In this document: piece after piece, positions 1 to 10,204 of the stretch
Layout of the letters: each line of letters starts with the position of its first letter
How positions within the stretch are numbered: the first letter of the stretch is position 1
Source: Phycicoccus elongatus Lp2
GTDB lineage: Bacteria > Actinomycetota > Actinomycetes > Actinomycetales > Dermatophilaceae
Length of the DNA: 52,619 bases
NCBI RefSeq assembly: GCF_000367525.1
Contig: NZ_HF570956.1
Coordinates: 2,147,268 to 2,199,886 of the forward strand
Direction: 5' to 3'
Position numbers and translations under genes: made by a program
Notes under the pieces: model-generated
Database searches by the model: none
The model's input: the letters and a program-made list of their open reading frames with translations, nothing else
What the model was told of the DNA's origin: nothing

Positions 1-42
1 CCCCACCAGTCGACTGTCACCAACGTGATGGCCGGGTACACC

Positions 43-48
43 TAGGAT
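43..48 (+). promoter_or_regulatory. -10 element of metG, probably leaderless
   Basis: TAGGAT lies 8 nt before the metG ATG, so transcription would begin at or next to the start codon. No Shine-Dalgarno sequence precedes the ATG. Confidence 0.5.
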
Positions 49-56
49 TCTGGATC

Positions 57-1874
57 ATGAGCAAGGTCCTCTCCGCCGTCGCCTGGCCCTATGCCAACGG
101 CCCGCGTCACCTCGGCCACGTCGCCGGGTTCGCGGTGCCCTCGGACGTCTTCTCCAGGTACATGCGGATGGCCGGGCACGACGTGCTCATGGTGAGCGGC
201 TCCGACGAGCACGGGACGCCGATCCTCGTCCTGGCCGACAAGGAGGGCGTGACCCCCCGAGAGCTGGTCGACAAGAACCACGCGATCATCGCCGCCGAGC
301 TCGCCGACCTGGGCTGCTCCTACGACCTCTACACGCGCACGACGACCGACAACCACTATGCCGTCGCCCAGGAGCTCTTCCGGCGCTGCTGGGAGAACGG
401 CTACATGGTCGAGCGCACCCAGCGCGGCGCCATCTCGCCCAGCACCGGCCGCACCCTGCCGGACCGCTACATCGAGGGCACCTGCCCCATCTGTGGTTAC
501 GGCGAGGCCCGTGGCGACCAGTGCGACAACTGTGGCAACCAGCTCGAGCCCGAGGAACTGGTCAACCCGCGCTCCAAGGTCAACGGCGAGACGCCGGTCT
601 TCGTCGAGACCCAGCACTTCTTCCTCGACCTCCCGGCGCTCGCGGACTCCCTGCGCACCTGGCTCGAAGGTCGCGAGGCGAGCGGCACCTGGCGCCCCAA
701 CGTCATCAAGTTCAGCCTCAACATCCTCGACGACATCAAGCCGCGCGCGATGACCCGTGACATCGACTGGGGTATCCCGGTGCCACTCGACGGCTGGCGC
801 GACCAGCCGACCAAGCGGCTCTATGTCTGGTTCGACGCGGTCGTCGGCTACCTCTCGGCGTCGATCGAGTGGGCCCGACGCCTGCCGGAGGTCGACGGCC
901 AGAGCCAGGCCGACCGCTGGCGCGAGTGGTGGAACGACCCGGAGGCGCTGTCCTACTACTTCATGGGCAAGGACAACATCACCTTCCACTCCCAGATCTG
1001 GCCGGCCGAGCTCCTGGCGTATGCCGGTCGCGGCGCTCACGGCGGCAGCCCCGGCGAGTTCGGGGTGCTCAACCTGCCGACCGAGGTCGTCTCGAGCGAG
1101 TACCTCACCTTCGGCGACCAGCAGTTCTCCACCAGCCGCGGCCACGTCGTCCTCGTGCGCGACGTCCTCGACCGCTACGGCCCCGACGGCATCCGCTACT
1201 TCATCTGTGCGGCCGGTCCGGAGAGCCAGGACAGCGCCTTCACCTGGCGCGACTTCGTCCAGCGCAACAACTCCGAGCTCGTCGCCGGCTGGGGCAACCT
1301 GGTCTCACGCTCGGCGGCGATGGTCGCCAAGAACTTCGGCGAGATCCCGCAACCCGGCCCACTGGACGAGGTCGACGAGGCCGTGCTCGCCACGGTCGAG
1401 CAGGCCTTCACCACCGTCGGCGACCTGCTGGCCCGTCAGCGCGTCAAGGCGGCGACGGCCGAGGCGATGCGCGCCGTGGGTGAGGTCAACGCCTACGTGT
1501 CGCGCACCGAACCCTTCAAGCTCAAGGGCGGCGACCAGCGCGAGCGCCTGGCCACGGTGCTGCACACCCTCATCCAGTGCGTGAGCGATCTCAACACGAT
1601 TCTCGCGCCGGTCCTGCCGCATGCGGCCAACCGGGTGCATGCCGTGCTCGGTGGCCAAGGTCAGTTCATGCCGATGCCGGTCATCGCGGATGTCAGCGGC
1701 CTCGACGGCGATGCCGACCGCACCTATCCGGTCATCACCGGCGAGTACTCCAAGACCCCACGCTGGGGCCGGACGCCGGTCGTCGTCGGCACCCCGATCG
1801 CCAAGCCGGCGCCGGTCTTCACCAAACTCGACGACTCGGTCGTCGACGAGGAACTCGCCCGGATGGGCGGCTGA
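57..1874 (+). CDS. metG: methionyl-tRNA synthetase
   Basis: Class I aminoacyl-tRNA synthetase that charges tRNA-Met in the cytoplasm; 605 aa, a normal length for a form without the C-terminal tRNA-binding extension. The HIGH-type motif is HLGH at residues 18-21. A zinc knuckle has cysteines at 143, 146, 156 and 159. [15 protein letters not shown] is the usual substrate-pocket block. The KMSKS-type loop reads QFSTSRG near residues 356-362, so the first Lys of the motif is replaced by Gln. The C-terminal half is the helical anticodon-binding domain. The ATG at 57 follows a -10 box directly, which favours this start. tatD follows after 20 nt, the usual actinobacterial order. Confidence 0.95.
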   Translation: MSKVLSAVAWPYANGPRHLGHVAGFAVPSDVFSRYMRMAGHDVLMVSGSDEHGTPILVLADKEGVTPRELVDKNHAIIAAELADLGCSYDLYTRTTTDNHYAVAQELFRRCWENGYMVERTQRGAISPSTGRTLPDRYIEGTCPICGYGEARGDQCDNCGNQLEPEELVNPRSKVNGETPVFVETQHFFLDLPALADSLRTWLEGREASGTWRPNVIKFSLNILDDIKPRAMTRDIDWGIPVPLDGWRDQPTKRLYVWFDAVVGYLSASIEWARRLPEVDGQSQADRWREWWNDPEALSYYFMGKDNITFHSQIWPAELLAYAGRGAHGGSPGEFGVLNLPTEVVSSEYLTFGDQQFSTSRGHVVLVRDVLDRYGPDGIRYFICAAGPESQDSAFTWRDFVQRNNSELVAGWGNLVSRSAAMVAKNFGEIPQPGPLDEVDEAVLATVEQAFTTVGDLLARQRVKAATAEAMRAVGEVNAYVSRTEPFKLKGGDQRERLATVLHTLIQCVSDLNTILAPVLPHAANRVHAVLGGQGQFMPMPVIADVSGLDGDADRTYPVITGEYSKTPRWGRTPVVVGTPIAKPAPVFTKLDDSVVDEELARMGG

Positions 1875-1894
1875 GCCCTAGGGCCGGGCACCGT

Positions 1895-2722
1895 ATGCCG
1901 CGCGAGATCGAGTTCCCGGATCCACTCCAGATCCCTGTCTTCGACAACCACACCCATCTCGACATCAGCCGCGAGGGCGAGCCGATCGACGTCGCCGCAG
2001 CCCTGCGCGAGGCGGCCCGGGTCGGTGTGACGCGCGTCATGCAGATCGGTTGTGACCTGCCCTCGGCCCGGCTCACCATCGGGCTGGTCGACGAGCACCC
2101 GCAGATCCTCGGCGGGGTGGCCCTGCACCCCAACGACGCCCCACGCTTGGCGGCGTCGGGGAGGCTCGCCGCGGCATACGACGAGATCGAGGAGTATGCC
2201 GCGCACCCGCGGGTGCGCGTGGTCGGGGAGACCGGGCTCGACTTCTTCCGGACCGGGCCCGAGGGGCGAGGTGTGCAGGAGGAGTCCTTCCGCTGGCACA
2301 TCGACCTCGCCAAGCGACTCGGGAAGACGCTCCAGATCCATGACCGGGACGCGCATGACGACGTCCTCCGCGTCCTCGACAGCGAACAAGCCCCCGAAAA
2401 GGTTGTGCTGCACTGTTTTTCGGGTGACGTCAGGTTTGCGCGCGAGTGCGTCGACCGGGGTTACCACCTCTCCTTCGCCGGACCCATCACTTTCAAGAGC
2501 TCCCAGGAACTGCGTGACGCGCTCGCCGTGACACCCCTCGACCGGGTGCTCGTCGAGACCGATGCGCCCTACCTGACGCCTCACCCCTTCCGGGGCGCCA
2601 CCAACGCGCCGGTCATGCTCCCGCTGACGGTCCGCCGGGCGGCAGCCGTGCTCGGCGTCTCCGTTCCCGAGTTGTGTCACCAGGTCAACCAGACCGGTGA
2701 GCGGCTCTACGGCTCTTGGTGA
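1895..2722 (+). CDS. tatD: TatD-family metal-dependent deoxyribonuclease
   Basis: 275-aa TIM-barrel hydrolase of the TatD family, metal-dependent DNases acting on 3' ends. The metal ligands are visible in order: HTHLD near residue 21, Glu in GETGLDF, His in QIHDRD, His in VLHCFSG and Asp in ETDAPYL. The reading frame is open upstream into metG, but the family N-terminus fits the ATG at 1895, giving MPREIEFPDP and then VFDNHTHLD. It lies 20 nt after metG and is probably co-transcribed with it. The start codon is inside a GTATGCCG motif copy. Confidence 0.93.
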   Translation: MPREIEFPDPLQIPVFDNHTHLDISREGEPIDVAAALREAARVGVTRVMQIGCDLPSARLTIGLVDEHPQILGGVALHPNDAPRLAASGRLAAAYDEIEEYAAHPRVRVVGETGLDFFRTGPEGRGVQEESFRWHIDLAKRLGKTLQIHDRDAHDDVLRVLDSEQAPEKVVLHCFSGDVRFARECVDRGYHLSFAGPITFKSSQELRDALAVTPLDRVLVETDAPYLTPHPFRGATNAPVMLPLTVRRAAAVLGVSVPELCHQVNQTGERLYGSW

Positions 2723-2767
2723 CCAACCCCTCCAGTCACACTCGTCACGCACGCCACCCACGCCTGA

Positions 2768-4114
<1,347 letters not shown>

Positions 4115-4133
4115 GCCTGCTCACGACCACGCC

Positions 4134-4167
4134 GTATGCCGTGCGCCCACCCGGGCGCACGGCATAC
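4134..4167. terminator. perfect 15-bp hairpin after rpf, arms made of the GTATGCCG motif
   Basis: Arms GTATGCCGTGCGCCC (4134-4148) and its exact complement (4153-4167) enclose a 4-nt loop, with CGCTTT following. It is a terminator between rpf and rsmA. Both arms begin or end with the dispersed octamer GTATGCCG. Confidence 0.75.
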
Positions 4168-4182
4168 CGCTTTGTGCGCGTC

Positions 4183-4188
4183 TAGAGT
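4183..4188 (+). promoter_or_regulatory. -10 element of rsmA, leaderless type
   Basis: TAGAGT is followed by 6 nt and then the ATG at 4195, with no Shine-Dalgarno sequence. Confidence 0.6.
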
Positions 4189-4194
4189 GACGCC

Positions 4195-5052
4195 ATGCCC
4201 GAGCCGACCGCACGCCTGCTCGGGGCATCGCAGGTGCGCGAGCTCGCCGACCGGCTCGGGATCCGCCCGACCAAGCAGTGGGGGCAGAACTTCGTCGTCG
4301 ACGGCAACACGGTCGAGCGCATCGTGCGGGTCGCGGGCGTGGGGCCGAACGACGTCGTCGCCGAGGTGGGCCCGGGGCTCGGCTCGCTGACCCTGGCACT
4401 CCTTCCCGCGGTGCGCACGGTCATCGCCCTCGAGGTCGACCCCGTCCTGGCTGCCGCCCTGCCGGACACCGTCGGTGCCCGGGCCCCCGATCTCGCCGAG
4501 CGCCTGCTCGTCGTCCATGCCGACGCCCTGCAGGTGCACACGCTGCCCGGTCCGGCGCCGACGGCGCTGGTCGCCAACCTCCCCTACAACGTCTCGGTGC
4601 CCGTCGTCCTGCGCTTCCTCGAGCTCTTCCCGACCATCGAGCGCATCCTGGTCATGGTCCAGCTCGAAGTGGCCGAGCGGTTGGCGGCCCGGCCCGGCTC
4701 CAAGGCCTACGGCGTGCCCTCGGCGAAGGCTGCGTGGTATGCCGATGTGCGGCTCGCCGGCACCGTTTCCCGCTCGATCTTCTGGCCGGTCCCGAATGTC
4801 GACTCCGGTTTGGTCGCCTTCGAGCGCCGCTCGGCCCCCGAGACGACGGTGAGCCGGGCCGACGTCTTCGCCTGCGTCGACGCTGCCTTCGCCCAGCGGC
4901 GCAAGACCCTGCGGGCCGCCCTGGCCACATGGGCCGGGTCCCCGGCCGAGGCGGAGCGGGTGTGCCGCGCGGCCGGGATCGACCCGACCCTGCGCGGTGA
5001 ACGCCTCGACATCCATCAGTTCGCGGCCCTCGCCGAAGCACGAGGCAGGTGA
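4195..5052 (+). CDS. rsmA: 16S rRNA dimethyladenosine transferase RsmA/KsgA
   Basis: Dimethylates two adjacent adenosines near the 3' end of 16S rRNA (A1518 and A1519 in E. coli numbering) during small-subunit assembly, using SAM. 285 aa, normal length. [10 protein letters not shown] near residue 24 is the family N-terminal block, [14 protein letters not shown] near residue 63 is SAM motif I, and [10 protein letters not shown] near residue 127 is the NLPY target-base motif. The C-terminal helical domain is intact. The gene has its own leaderless promoter after the rpf terminator, and ispE follows after 70 nt. Confidence 0.95.
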   Translation: MPEPTARLLGASQVRELADRLGIRPTKQWGQNFVVDGNTVERIVRVAGVGPNDVVAEVGPGLGSLTLALLPAVRTVIALEVDPVLAAALPDTVGARAPDLAERLLVVHADALQVHTLPGPAPTALVANLPYNVSVPVVLRFLELFPTIERILVMVQLEVAERLAARPGSKAYGVPSAKAAWYADVRLAGTVSRSIFWPVPNVDSGLVAFERRSAPETTVSRADVFACVDAAFAQRRKTLRAALATWAGSPAEAERVCRAAGIDPTLRGERLDIHQFAALAEARGR

Positions 5053-5110
5053 ACCCCGCTGGTCCCAGCCGCCGCCGGCTCGGGATGGACGCCAGGCGCC
5101 CGGTCCTGAC

Positions 5111-5116
5111 TAGGGT
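5111..5116 (+). promoter_or_regulatory. -10 element of ispE, leaderless type
   Basis: TAGGGT is followed by 6 nt and then the ATG at 5123, with no Shine-Dalgarno sequence. Confidence 0.6.
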
Positions 5117-5122
5117 GGCGTC

Positions 5123-6055
5123 ATGACCTCGGCCCATCTCGCGCCCGTGCCGGTGACGGTGCGTGTCCCCGGCAAGGTCAACCTCGAGCTCCTCGTCGGT
5201 GGGCTGCGCCCGGACGGCTTCCACTCCCTGTCGACGGTCTTCCAGGCCGTGAGCCTGCATGACGACGTCACGGTCGTCGAGGCCGATGATTGGGGGTGCA
5301 CCGTCACCGGCCCCCTGGCAGTCGGTGTCCCGGAGAGCGGCGACAACCTCGCCGTCCGCGCCGCCCGGGCCCTCGCCCGCGTCACCGAAATCGACACCGC
5401 GGTGCACATCACCATCCGCAAGGGCATTCCGGTGGCCGGCGGGATGGCCGGAGGCAGTGCCGATGCTGCAGCGGCACTCGTTGCCTGCGACCGGCTCTGG
5501 GAACTCGGCATGGCCAGGGAGGAGCTCGAGGAGATCGGGGCCGACCTCGGCAGCGATGTGCCCTTCCTCGTCGCCGGCGGCACGGCCATCGGCAGCGGCC
5601 GCGGGGAGCGGCTGGCGCCGGTCCTGGCTCGCGGGACCTTCCATTGGGTCTTCGCCCTCGCCGAAGGCGGCCTCTCGACCCCGACCGTCTTCGCCGAGAT
5701 CGACCGGCTGCGGGCCGACCGCGACATCCCCGAGCCCAGCCCGACCCCCGAACTCATGGGAGCGCTGCGATCCGGGGATCCGACCCAATTGGCGCTGCAT
5801 CTGCGCAACGACCTGCAGGAGGCGGCCATCGCGCTGCGTCCGGGCCTGCAGGAGGTCATCGACGACGGACTCGAGTTCGGGGCCCTCGCGGGCATCGTTT
5901 CCGGCTCGGGCCCCACGGTGGCCTTCCTCGCGCGGGACCACGAGACCGCCCTCGACCTGGCCGTCGCGCTCACCGCCAGTGGGGCGGTCCGCGACGTGCG
6001 CCGCGCGCACGGCCCGGTCCATGGCGCGCACGTCATCCCCGGCCCGGTCGACTGA
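5123..6055 (+). CDS. ispE: 4-diphosphocytidyl-2-C-methyl-D-erythritol kinase
   Basis: GHMP-family kinase of the non-mevalonate (MEP) isoprenoid pathway; phosphorylates the 2-OH of CDP-methylerythritol with ATP. 310 aa. The N-terminal substrate block is VRVPGKVNLELLVGGLRPDG, with Lys and Asp in the expected places. The GHMP ATP-binding loop is IPVAGGMAGGSADAAAAL near residues 103-120, and the C-terminal motif SGSGPTVAFL is present. It sits after rsmA and 16 nt before the ABC-F gene, the usual actinobacterial order. Confidence 0.95.
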   Translation: MTSAHLAPVPVTVRVPGKVNLELLVGGLRPDGFHSLSTVFQAVSLHDDVTVVEADDWGCTVTGPLAVGVPESGDNLAVRAARALARVTEIDTAVHITIRKGIPVAGGMAGGSADAAAALVACDRLWELGMAREELEEIGADLGSDVPFLVAGGTAIGSGRGERLAPVLARGTFHWVFALAEGGLSTPTVFAEIDRLRADRDIPEPSPTPELMGALRSGDPTQLALHLRNDLQEAAIALRPGLQEVIDDGLEFGALAGIVSGSGPTVAFLARDHETALDLAVALTASGAVRDVRRAHGPVHGAHVIPGPVD

Positions 6056-6071
6056 AGCGACGTCCTCTCCC

Positions 6072-7889
6072 GTGCCCAACCTCATCTCGGTCGAGCGTGC
6101 TTCCCTCGCCCTCGGCACCACCCAGGTGCTCGACGCCGTCTCCCTCGGCCTGGGGGGTGGTGACCGCATCGGCATCGTTGGGCGCAATGGCGGCGGCAAG
6201 ACGACCCTGCTGCGCGTGCTTTCGGGCACGCGGACCGTCGACTCCGGACGCGTGGCGCGGGTCGGTGGCCTCACCGTCGGCACCCTCAGCCAGGACGACA
6301 CTCTCGACCCGACCCGCACGGTTCACGAGGTCGTCCTGAGGGACCTCCCCGAGCACGAGTGGGCCGCTGACCCGCGCATCCGCGACATCCTCGAGGGTCT
6401 GCTCGGCGGGACCGACGGTGCGGGGGTCGGTGGACTCGACGCGACCATCGCGCCACTCTCCGGCGGAGAGCGCCGGCGGATCGCGCTCGCCGCACTCCTC
6501 GTCCAGCGTCCCGACGTCCTGCTCCTCGACGAGCCGACCAACCACCTCGACGTCGAGGGTGTGGCCTGGCTTGCCGACCACCTCGTGCGCCGTCACTCGT
6601 CGCCGACGAACGCGATCCTCGCCATCACTCACGACCGCTGGTTCCTCGACGCCGTCGCCGGGCAGACGTGGGAGGTGGAGAACGGCGCGGTCCACGCCTA
6701 CGAGGGTGGGTATGCCGCGTTCGTCCTGGCCAAGGCCGAGCGCTCGCGCATCGCGGCGGCGGCGGACCGCCGCGACAACCTGTTGCGCAAGGAACTCGCC
6801 TGGCTGCGCCGTGGCGCCCCCGCCCGCACGAGCAAGCCGAAGTTTCGCATCGAGGCGGCCAATGCACTGATCGCGGCCGAGCCACCCCCGCGCGACGACG
6901 TCGAGCTGGTCGGCTTCGCCACCTCGCGCCTGGGCAAGGACGTCATCGATCTGCAGGACGCCTCGGTCGAGGTCGCCGGGCGGGCGCTGCTCGACCGGGT
7001 GACCTGGCATCTCGCGCCGGGGGAGCGGATCGGCATCGTCGGGGTCAACGGTGCCGGGAAGTCGACCCTCCTGCGTGTCCTTGCCGGCGAGGTGCCCCTC
7101 TCGGCGGGAAAGCGCAAGGTCGGGGTCACCGTGCAGGTGGCGCACCTGACCCAGGAAGTGCGCGAGCTCGAGGAGTGGGCCGACCGACGGGTCATCGAGG
7201 CAGTGGAGGCGGTGAAATCGACGATCCGGTTGGGGCGCAGGGAGATCAGCGCCTCGCAACTGGCGCAGCGACTGGGATTCACGGGGCCGCGCCAGCAGAC
7301 GCGCGTGCGCGATCTCTCCGGTGGGGAGCGGCGCCGGCTGCAGCTGACACGCCTGCTCATGAGCGAGCCGAACGTGCTGCTCCTCGACGAGCCCACCAAC
7401 GACCTCGACATCGAGACGCTCACCTCTCTGGAGGACGTGCTCGACGGGTGGGCCGGCACCCTGCTCGTCGTCTCGCACGACCGCTACCTGCTCGAACGGG
7501 TCTGTGACCGGCAGGTCGCCCTGCTCGGTGACGGCAAGGTGCGTGACCTGCCAGGGGGTGTGGAGCAGTACCTACGCCTGCGGGGGGATCAGCCGGCCCC
7601 GCGGCATACCCCTGGCACGGCGGTGCCCGCGCCTGCCGCGGCGCCGGCGAGCACCGCGCCGAGCACCGCGAGCCCGGCCGAGCTCCGCGAGGCGCGCAAG
7701 GTGATGGCGCGCGTGGAGAAGCAACTGGCCCGGCTCGGCGAGCGGGAGGGTCGCCTGCACGAGCAGATGCTGGAGCACGCCACTGACCACGCTCGGGTGC
7801 TGGGACTCAACGCCGAGTTGCGCGCGATCGTCGACGAGCGCGAGGCCCTCGAGGTGGAGTGGCTGGAGGCTGCCGACCTCGTGGACTGA
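6072..7889 (+). CDS. ABC-F family ATPase (Uup/EttA type)
   Basis: 605-aa soluble protein with two ABC ATPase domains and no membrane segments, the layout of ABC-F proteins that act on ribosomes. The first Walker A is GRNGGGKTT near residue 39 and the second GVNGAGKST near residue 323. Signature motifs are LSGGERRR (twice), and Walker B segments are LLLDEPTNHLD and LLLDEPTNDLD. The inter-domain linker is basic and helical. The C-terminus has an Ala/Pro linker and then a charged coiled coil (about the last 70 residues), as in Uup. The frame is open far upstream across ispE, but homology starts at the GTG at 6072. Which subfamily it belongs to cannot be settled by eye. Confidence 0.9.
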   Translation: MPNLISVERASLALGTTQVLDAVSLGLGGGDRIGIVGRNGGGKTTLLRVLSGTRTVDSGRVARVGGLTVGTLSQDDTLDPTRTVHEVVLRDLPEHEWAADPRIRDILEGLLGGTDGAGVGGLDATIAPLSGGERRRIALAALLVQRPDVLLLDEPTNHLDVEGVAWLADHLVRRHSSPTNAILAITHDRWFLDAVAGQTWEVENGAVHAYEGGYAAFVLAKAERSRIAAAADRRDNLLRKELAWLRRGAPARTSKPKFRIEAANALIAAEPPPRDDVELVGFATSRLGKDVIDLQDASVEVAGRALLDRVTWHLAPGERIGIVGVNGAGKSTLLRVLAGEVPLSAGKRKVGVTVQVAHLTQEVRELEEWADRRVIEAVEAVKSTIRLGRREISASQLAQRLGFTGPRQQTRVRDLSGGERRRLQLTRLLMSEPNVLLLDEPTNDLDIETLTSLEDVLDGWAGTLLVVSHDRYLLERVCDRQVALLGDGKVRDLPGGVEQYLRLRGDQPAPRHTPGTAVPAPAAAPASTAPSTASPAELREARKVMARVEKQLARLGEREGRLHEQMLEHATDHARVLGLNAELRAIVDEREALEVEWLEAADLVD

Positions 7890-7901
7890 AGGCCAGCTCG
7901 G

Positions 7902-8411
7902 TCAGCTCGCCTCGACGGTGCCGAGCACGCGGCGCAGGAGGTCCACCAAGGTGGCGCGCTCGGAGTCGTCGAGACCGGTGAGGATGCCGCGCTCATGGGC
8001 CAGCAGGGCCTCCAGGGCCGCATCGACGGTCTGCAGGCCCAGGCCCGTGAGGCGGACGATGACGCCGCGCCGGTCGGTCGCCGAGGGGTGTCGTTCGACG
8101 AAACCGCGCGCGGTCAGCCGGTCGACCCGGTTGGTCATCGTGCCGCTGGTGACCAGGGTCTCAGCGACGAGTTGCCCTGGGGAGAGCTCGTAGGGGACGC
8201 CGGCCCGTCGCAGCGCCGAGAGCACGTCGAACTCCCAGCCCTCGAGGTCCTGCTCGGCGAAGGCCTCGCCGCGGGCCAGGTCGAGTCGACGCGCCAGGCG
8301 GGAGACGCGGGAGAGCACGGCGAGCGGGGTGACGTCGAGATCGGGTCGCTCGTGGCGCCAGGCGCCGACGATGCGGTCGACGCCGTCTCCGGAGGAGGTG
8401 GTCGTGCTCAT
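7902..8411 (-). CDS. MarR-family transcriptional regulator
   Basis: 169-aa winged-helix regulator. The DNA-binding region is LSPGQLVAETLVTSGTMTNR (recognition helix) followed by the wing RLTARGFVERHPSATDRRGV, typical of MarR. It is transcribed divergently from the Tam-like methyltransferase. A perfect 18-bp palindrome lies 24 nt upstream of its start, so it probably represses both itself and the methyltransferase and releases DNA on binding a small molecule. The ligand is unknown. Confidence 0.9.
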   Translation of the reverse strand: MSTTTSSGDGVDRIVGAWRHERPDLDVTPLAVLSRVSRLARRLDLARGEAFAEQDLEGWEFDVLSALRRAGVPYELSPGQLVAETLVTSGTMTNRVDRLTARGFVERHPSATDRRGVIVRLTGLGLQTVDAALEALLAHERGILTGLDDSERATLVDLLRRVLGTVEAS

Positions 8412-8434
8412 GCGTCAAGAATACGCACGTCAAG

Positions 8435-8452
8435 TATCTTGACATCAAGATA
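8435..8452. promoter_or_regulatory. MarR operator candidate in the divergent promoter region
   Basis: TATCTTGA-CA-TCAAGATA is a perfect palindrome with 8-bp arms, a spacing and AT-rich form typical of MarR sites. A further half site, TCAAGA, lies at 8415-8420. It is 24 nt from the marR start and 48 nt from the methyltransferase start. Confidence 0.75.
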
Positions 8453-8500
8453 TATCCGGGCAAGGCTGGTCGCAACGGTCTGACGACAAGGAGCCGAACG

Positions 8501-9310
8501 ATGCCGACCTGGGATCCCGGACAGTACGCCCGCTTCGGTGACGAACGCGCCCGCCCCTTCATCGACCTCGTCAACCGCATCGGGGCGAGTGCGCCACAGG
8601 TCGTGGTCGACCTCGGCTGCGGCAACGGGCCAGCCACCATGGTGCTGGCCGAGCGTTGGCCCGGCGCGCGGATCATCGGCGTCGACAACTCCGAGGCGAT
8701 GATCGAGGCCGCCACAGCCCAAGACGTCGACGGCCGCGTCGAGTGGGTGCTCGGGGATCTGGCCACCTGGGACCCCGTCTCGGTGGGGTCGCCGGTGGAC
8801 GTCATCACGAGCAATGCCGCCCTGCAGTGGGTGGACGGACACCGCGACCTGCTCCGACCGTTGGTCGATGCCCTCGCCGACGACGGCTGGCTCGCCTTCC
8901 AGGTCCCCGGCAACTTCGGCGCGGCCAGCCATCGCCTCATGCGTTCGGTGGGGGAGGAACACCCCCGGTGGGATGTCATCGAGGAGGCGCTACGTCGGCC
9001 GGCGAGCGATGAACCCGAGGACTACCTGGCAGCCCTGGCCGGGCCGGACACCTCGGTCGACGTGTGGGAGAGCACCTATCTGCACGTGCTCGATCCCGTT
9101 GGGGCACAGGAGAACCCGGTCCTCGAGTGGGTTCGCGGCACCGGCCTGCGCCCCGTGCTCGAGGCGCTCACCGACGAGGGTGAGCGCACGGCATACCTCG
9201 AGGCGTATGCCGCGGAGCTCACCGCCGCCTACCCTCGCACCCCGCTCGGCGTGGTCCTTCCCTTCCGACGAATCTTCGCTGTCGCGCACAAGGTGGTCAG
9301 TGCCGACTGA
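8501..9310 (+). CDS. tam: trans-aconitate 2-methyltransferase-like SAM methyltransferase
   Basis: 269-aa class I SAM-dependent methyltransferase resembling Tam, which methyl-esterifies trans-aconitate formed spontaneously from cis-aconitate. It starts MPTWDPGQYARFGDERARPF, typical of Tam. Motif I is VVDLGCGNGPATMVLAERWP near residue 35, motif II holds the acidic residue in GVDNSEAMIE, and SNAALQWV is the post-IV block. AAGGAG at 8488-8493 lies 7 nt before the ATG. The divergent MarR gene probably controls it. Family membership is strong; the exact substrate is inferred. Its 3' end overlaps the convergent tetR by 14 nt. Confidence 0.8.
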   Translation: MPTWDPGQYARFGDERARPFIDLVNRIGASAPQVVVDLGCGNGPATMVLAERWPGARIIGVDNSEAMIEAATAQDVDGRVEWVLGDLATWDPVSVGSPVDVITSNAALQWVDGHRDLLRPLVDALADDGWLAFQVPGNFGAASHRLMRSVGEEHPRWDVIEEALRRPASDEPEDYLAALAGPDTSVDVWESTYLHVLDPVGAQENPVLEWVRGTGLRPVLEALTDEGERTAYLEAYAAELTAAYPRTPLGVVLPFRRIFAVAHKVVSAD

Positions 9311-9959
9311 CGATCGGGTTGCGTTCCAGGCCGGTGAGGCCGTTCCACGCAAGATTGACCAAGTGGGCGGCCACTTCGTCCTTCTTCACCTTGCTGTTCT
9401 CCAGCCACCACTGACCGGTGAGGGCGACCATGCCGACGAGCATCTGGGCATACATCGGCGCTGCTTTGGCGTCGAGGCGGCGGGACTTGAACTGCGCGAC
9501 CAAGATGTGTTCGACCTGGCTGGCGATGTCGGAGATCAGGCTGGCGAAGGAGCCCGTCGCCTGCCCGGTCGGGCTGTCCCGCACCAGGATTCGGAAGCCG
9601 TCCGTCGAGTCCTCGATGTAGTCGAGCAGGGCGAGGGCGGCGGCCTCGAGGATCTGGCGGCTGGACAGGGACGAGGTGAGCGCGCCGGTGATCGACGCGA
9701 GGAGACGCTCGATCTCGCGGTCGACGACCACGGCATACAAGCCCTCCTTGCCGCCGAAGTGCTCGTAGACGACCGGCTTGCTGACCCCGGCACGCTGGGC
9801 GATTTCCTCGACCGTGGTGCCCTCGAATCCCTTGTCCGCGAAGAGGCTTCGACCGATGCCGATCAGTTGCTCCCGCCGCTCGCGGCCGCTCATCCGGGCG
9901 CGGGACTTGGCTACTCGCTTGGTCGACGGTTCGGTGGCCACTCGCCCATTCTTGCCCAC
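9297..9959 (-). CDS. TetR-family transcriptional regulator
   Basis: Up to 220 aa. The N-terminal helix-turn-helix is clear: REQLIGIGRSLFADKGFEGT followed by VEEIAQRAGVSKPVVYEHFG, then GGKEGLYAVV. The C-terminal ligand/dimer domain cannot be assigned to a substrate. The first start is GTG at 9959, but an in-frame GTG at 9941 is also possible because a candidate autoregulatory inverted repeat overlaps the upstream start. It converges on the methyltransferase, with which it need not be functionally linked. Confidence 0.85.
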   Translation of the reverse strand: MGKNGRVATEPSTKRVAKSRARMSGRERREQLIGIGRSLFADKGFEGTTVEEIAQRAGVSKPVVYEHFGGKEGLYAVVVDREIERLLASITGALTSSLSSRQILEAAALALLDYIEDSTDGFRILVRDSPTGQATGSFASLISDIASQVEHILVAQFKSRRLDAKAAPMYAQMLVGMVALTGQWWLENSKVKKDEVAAHLVNLAWNGLTGLERNPIVSRH

Positions 9960-9970
9960 CCGCGTGGGCA
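9953..9970. promoter_or_regulatory. inverted repeat at tetR start, possible autoregulatory operator
   Basis: TGCCCAC and GTGGGCA are separated by 4 nt and straddle the upstream-most tetR start codon. TetR regulators commonly bind such sites to control themselves. This is only a position-and-symmetry argument. Confidence 0.4.
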
Positions 9971-10049
9971 GGACCGTCGGCGACGGGATGTGAAGCGCCG
10001 CCAGCCTCTCGCGTACCCTTGCTGTGCTCCCGCGCAGGCCGCGGGGCGT

Positions 10050-10128
10050 TCCCCGGTTGGTCTGCTGGCAGGGCCCGCCTGACTTTGAATCAGGACAAGC
10101 GACGTAGGTTCGATTCCTACCCGGGGAG
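10050..10128 (+). tRNA. tRNA-Gln (anticodon TTG), atypical variable region
   Basis: The 7-bp acceptor stem TCCCCGG/CCGGGGA, anticodon stem CCTGA/TCAGG with loop CTTTGAA (anticodon TTG at 10085-10087), T stem GTAGG/CCTAC and T loop TTCGATT are all perfect. The discriminator is G, as expected for Gln, and no CCA is encoded. The variable region (10095-10103) is 9 nt and not the usual 4-5, and two bases separate the D and anticodon stems, giving a 79-nt molecule. Confidence 0.85.
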
Positions 10129-10204
10129 CCGTCCGTCCGCCCCGCACCCCGGCTGACTGATCGGGGACACTCCCGACCCGGACGCGCTCAGGCGGCGTCG
10201 GACC

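Noticed and set aside
42-1145. Long antisense open frame (367 aa) across metG
   Set aside because: Composition is typical of the shadow of a G/C-third-position gene; the sense frame is an unmistakable MetG.
1577-1894. N-terminal extension of tatD into metG
   Set aside because: No conservation expected; the family start is at 1895.
4652-6319. 555-aa minus-strand open frame over rsmA and ispE
   Set aside because: Covers two well-supported plus-strand genes; Arg/Gly/Pro-rich with no motif.
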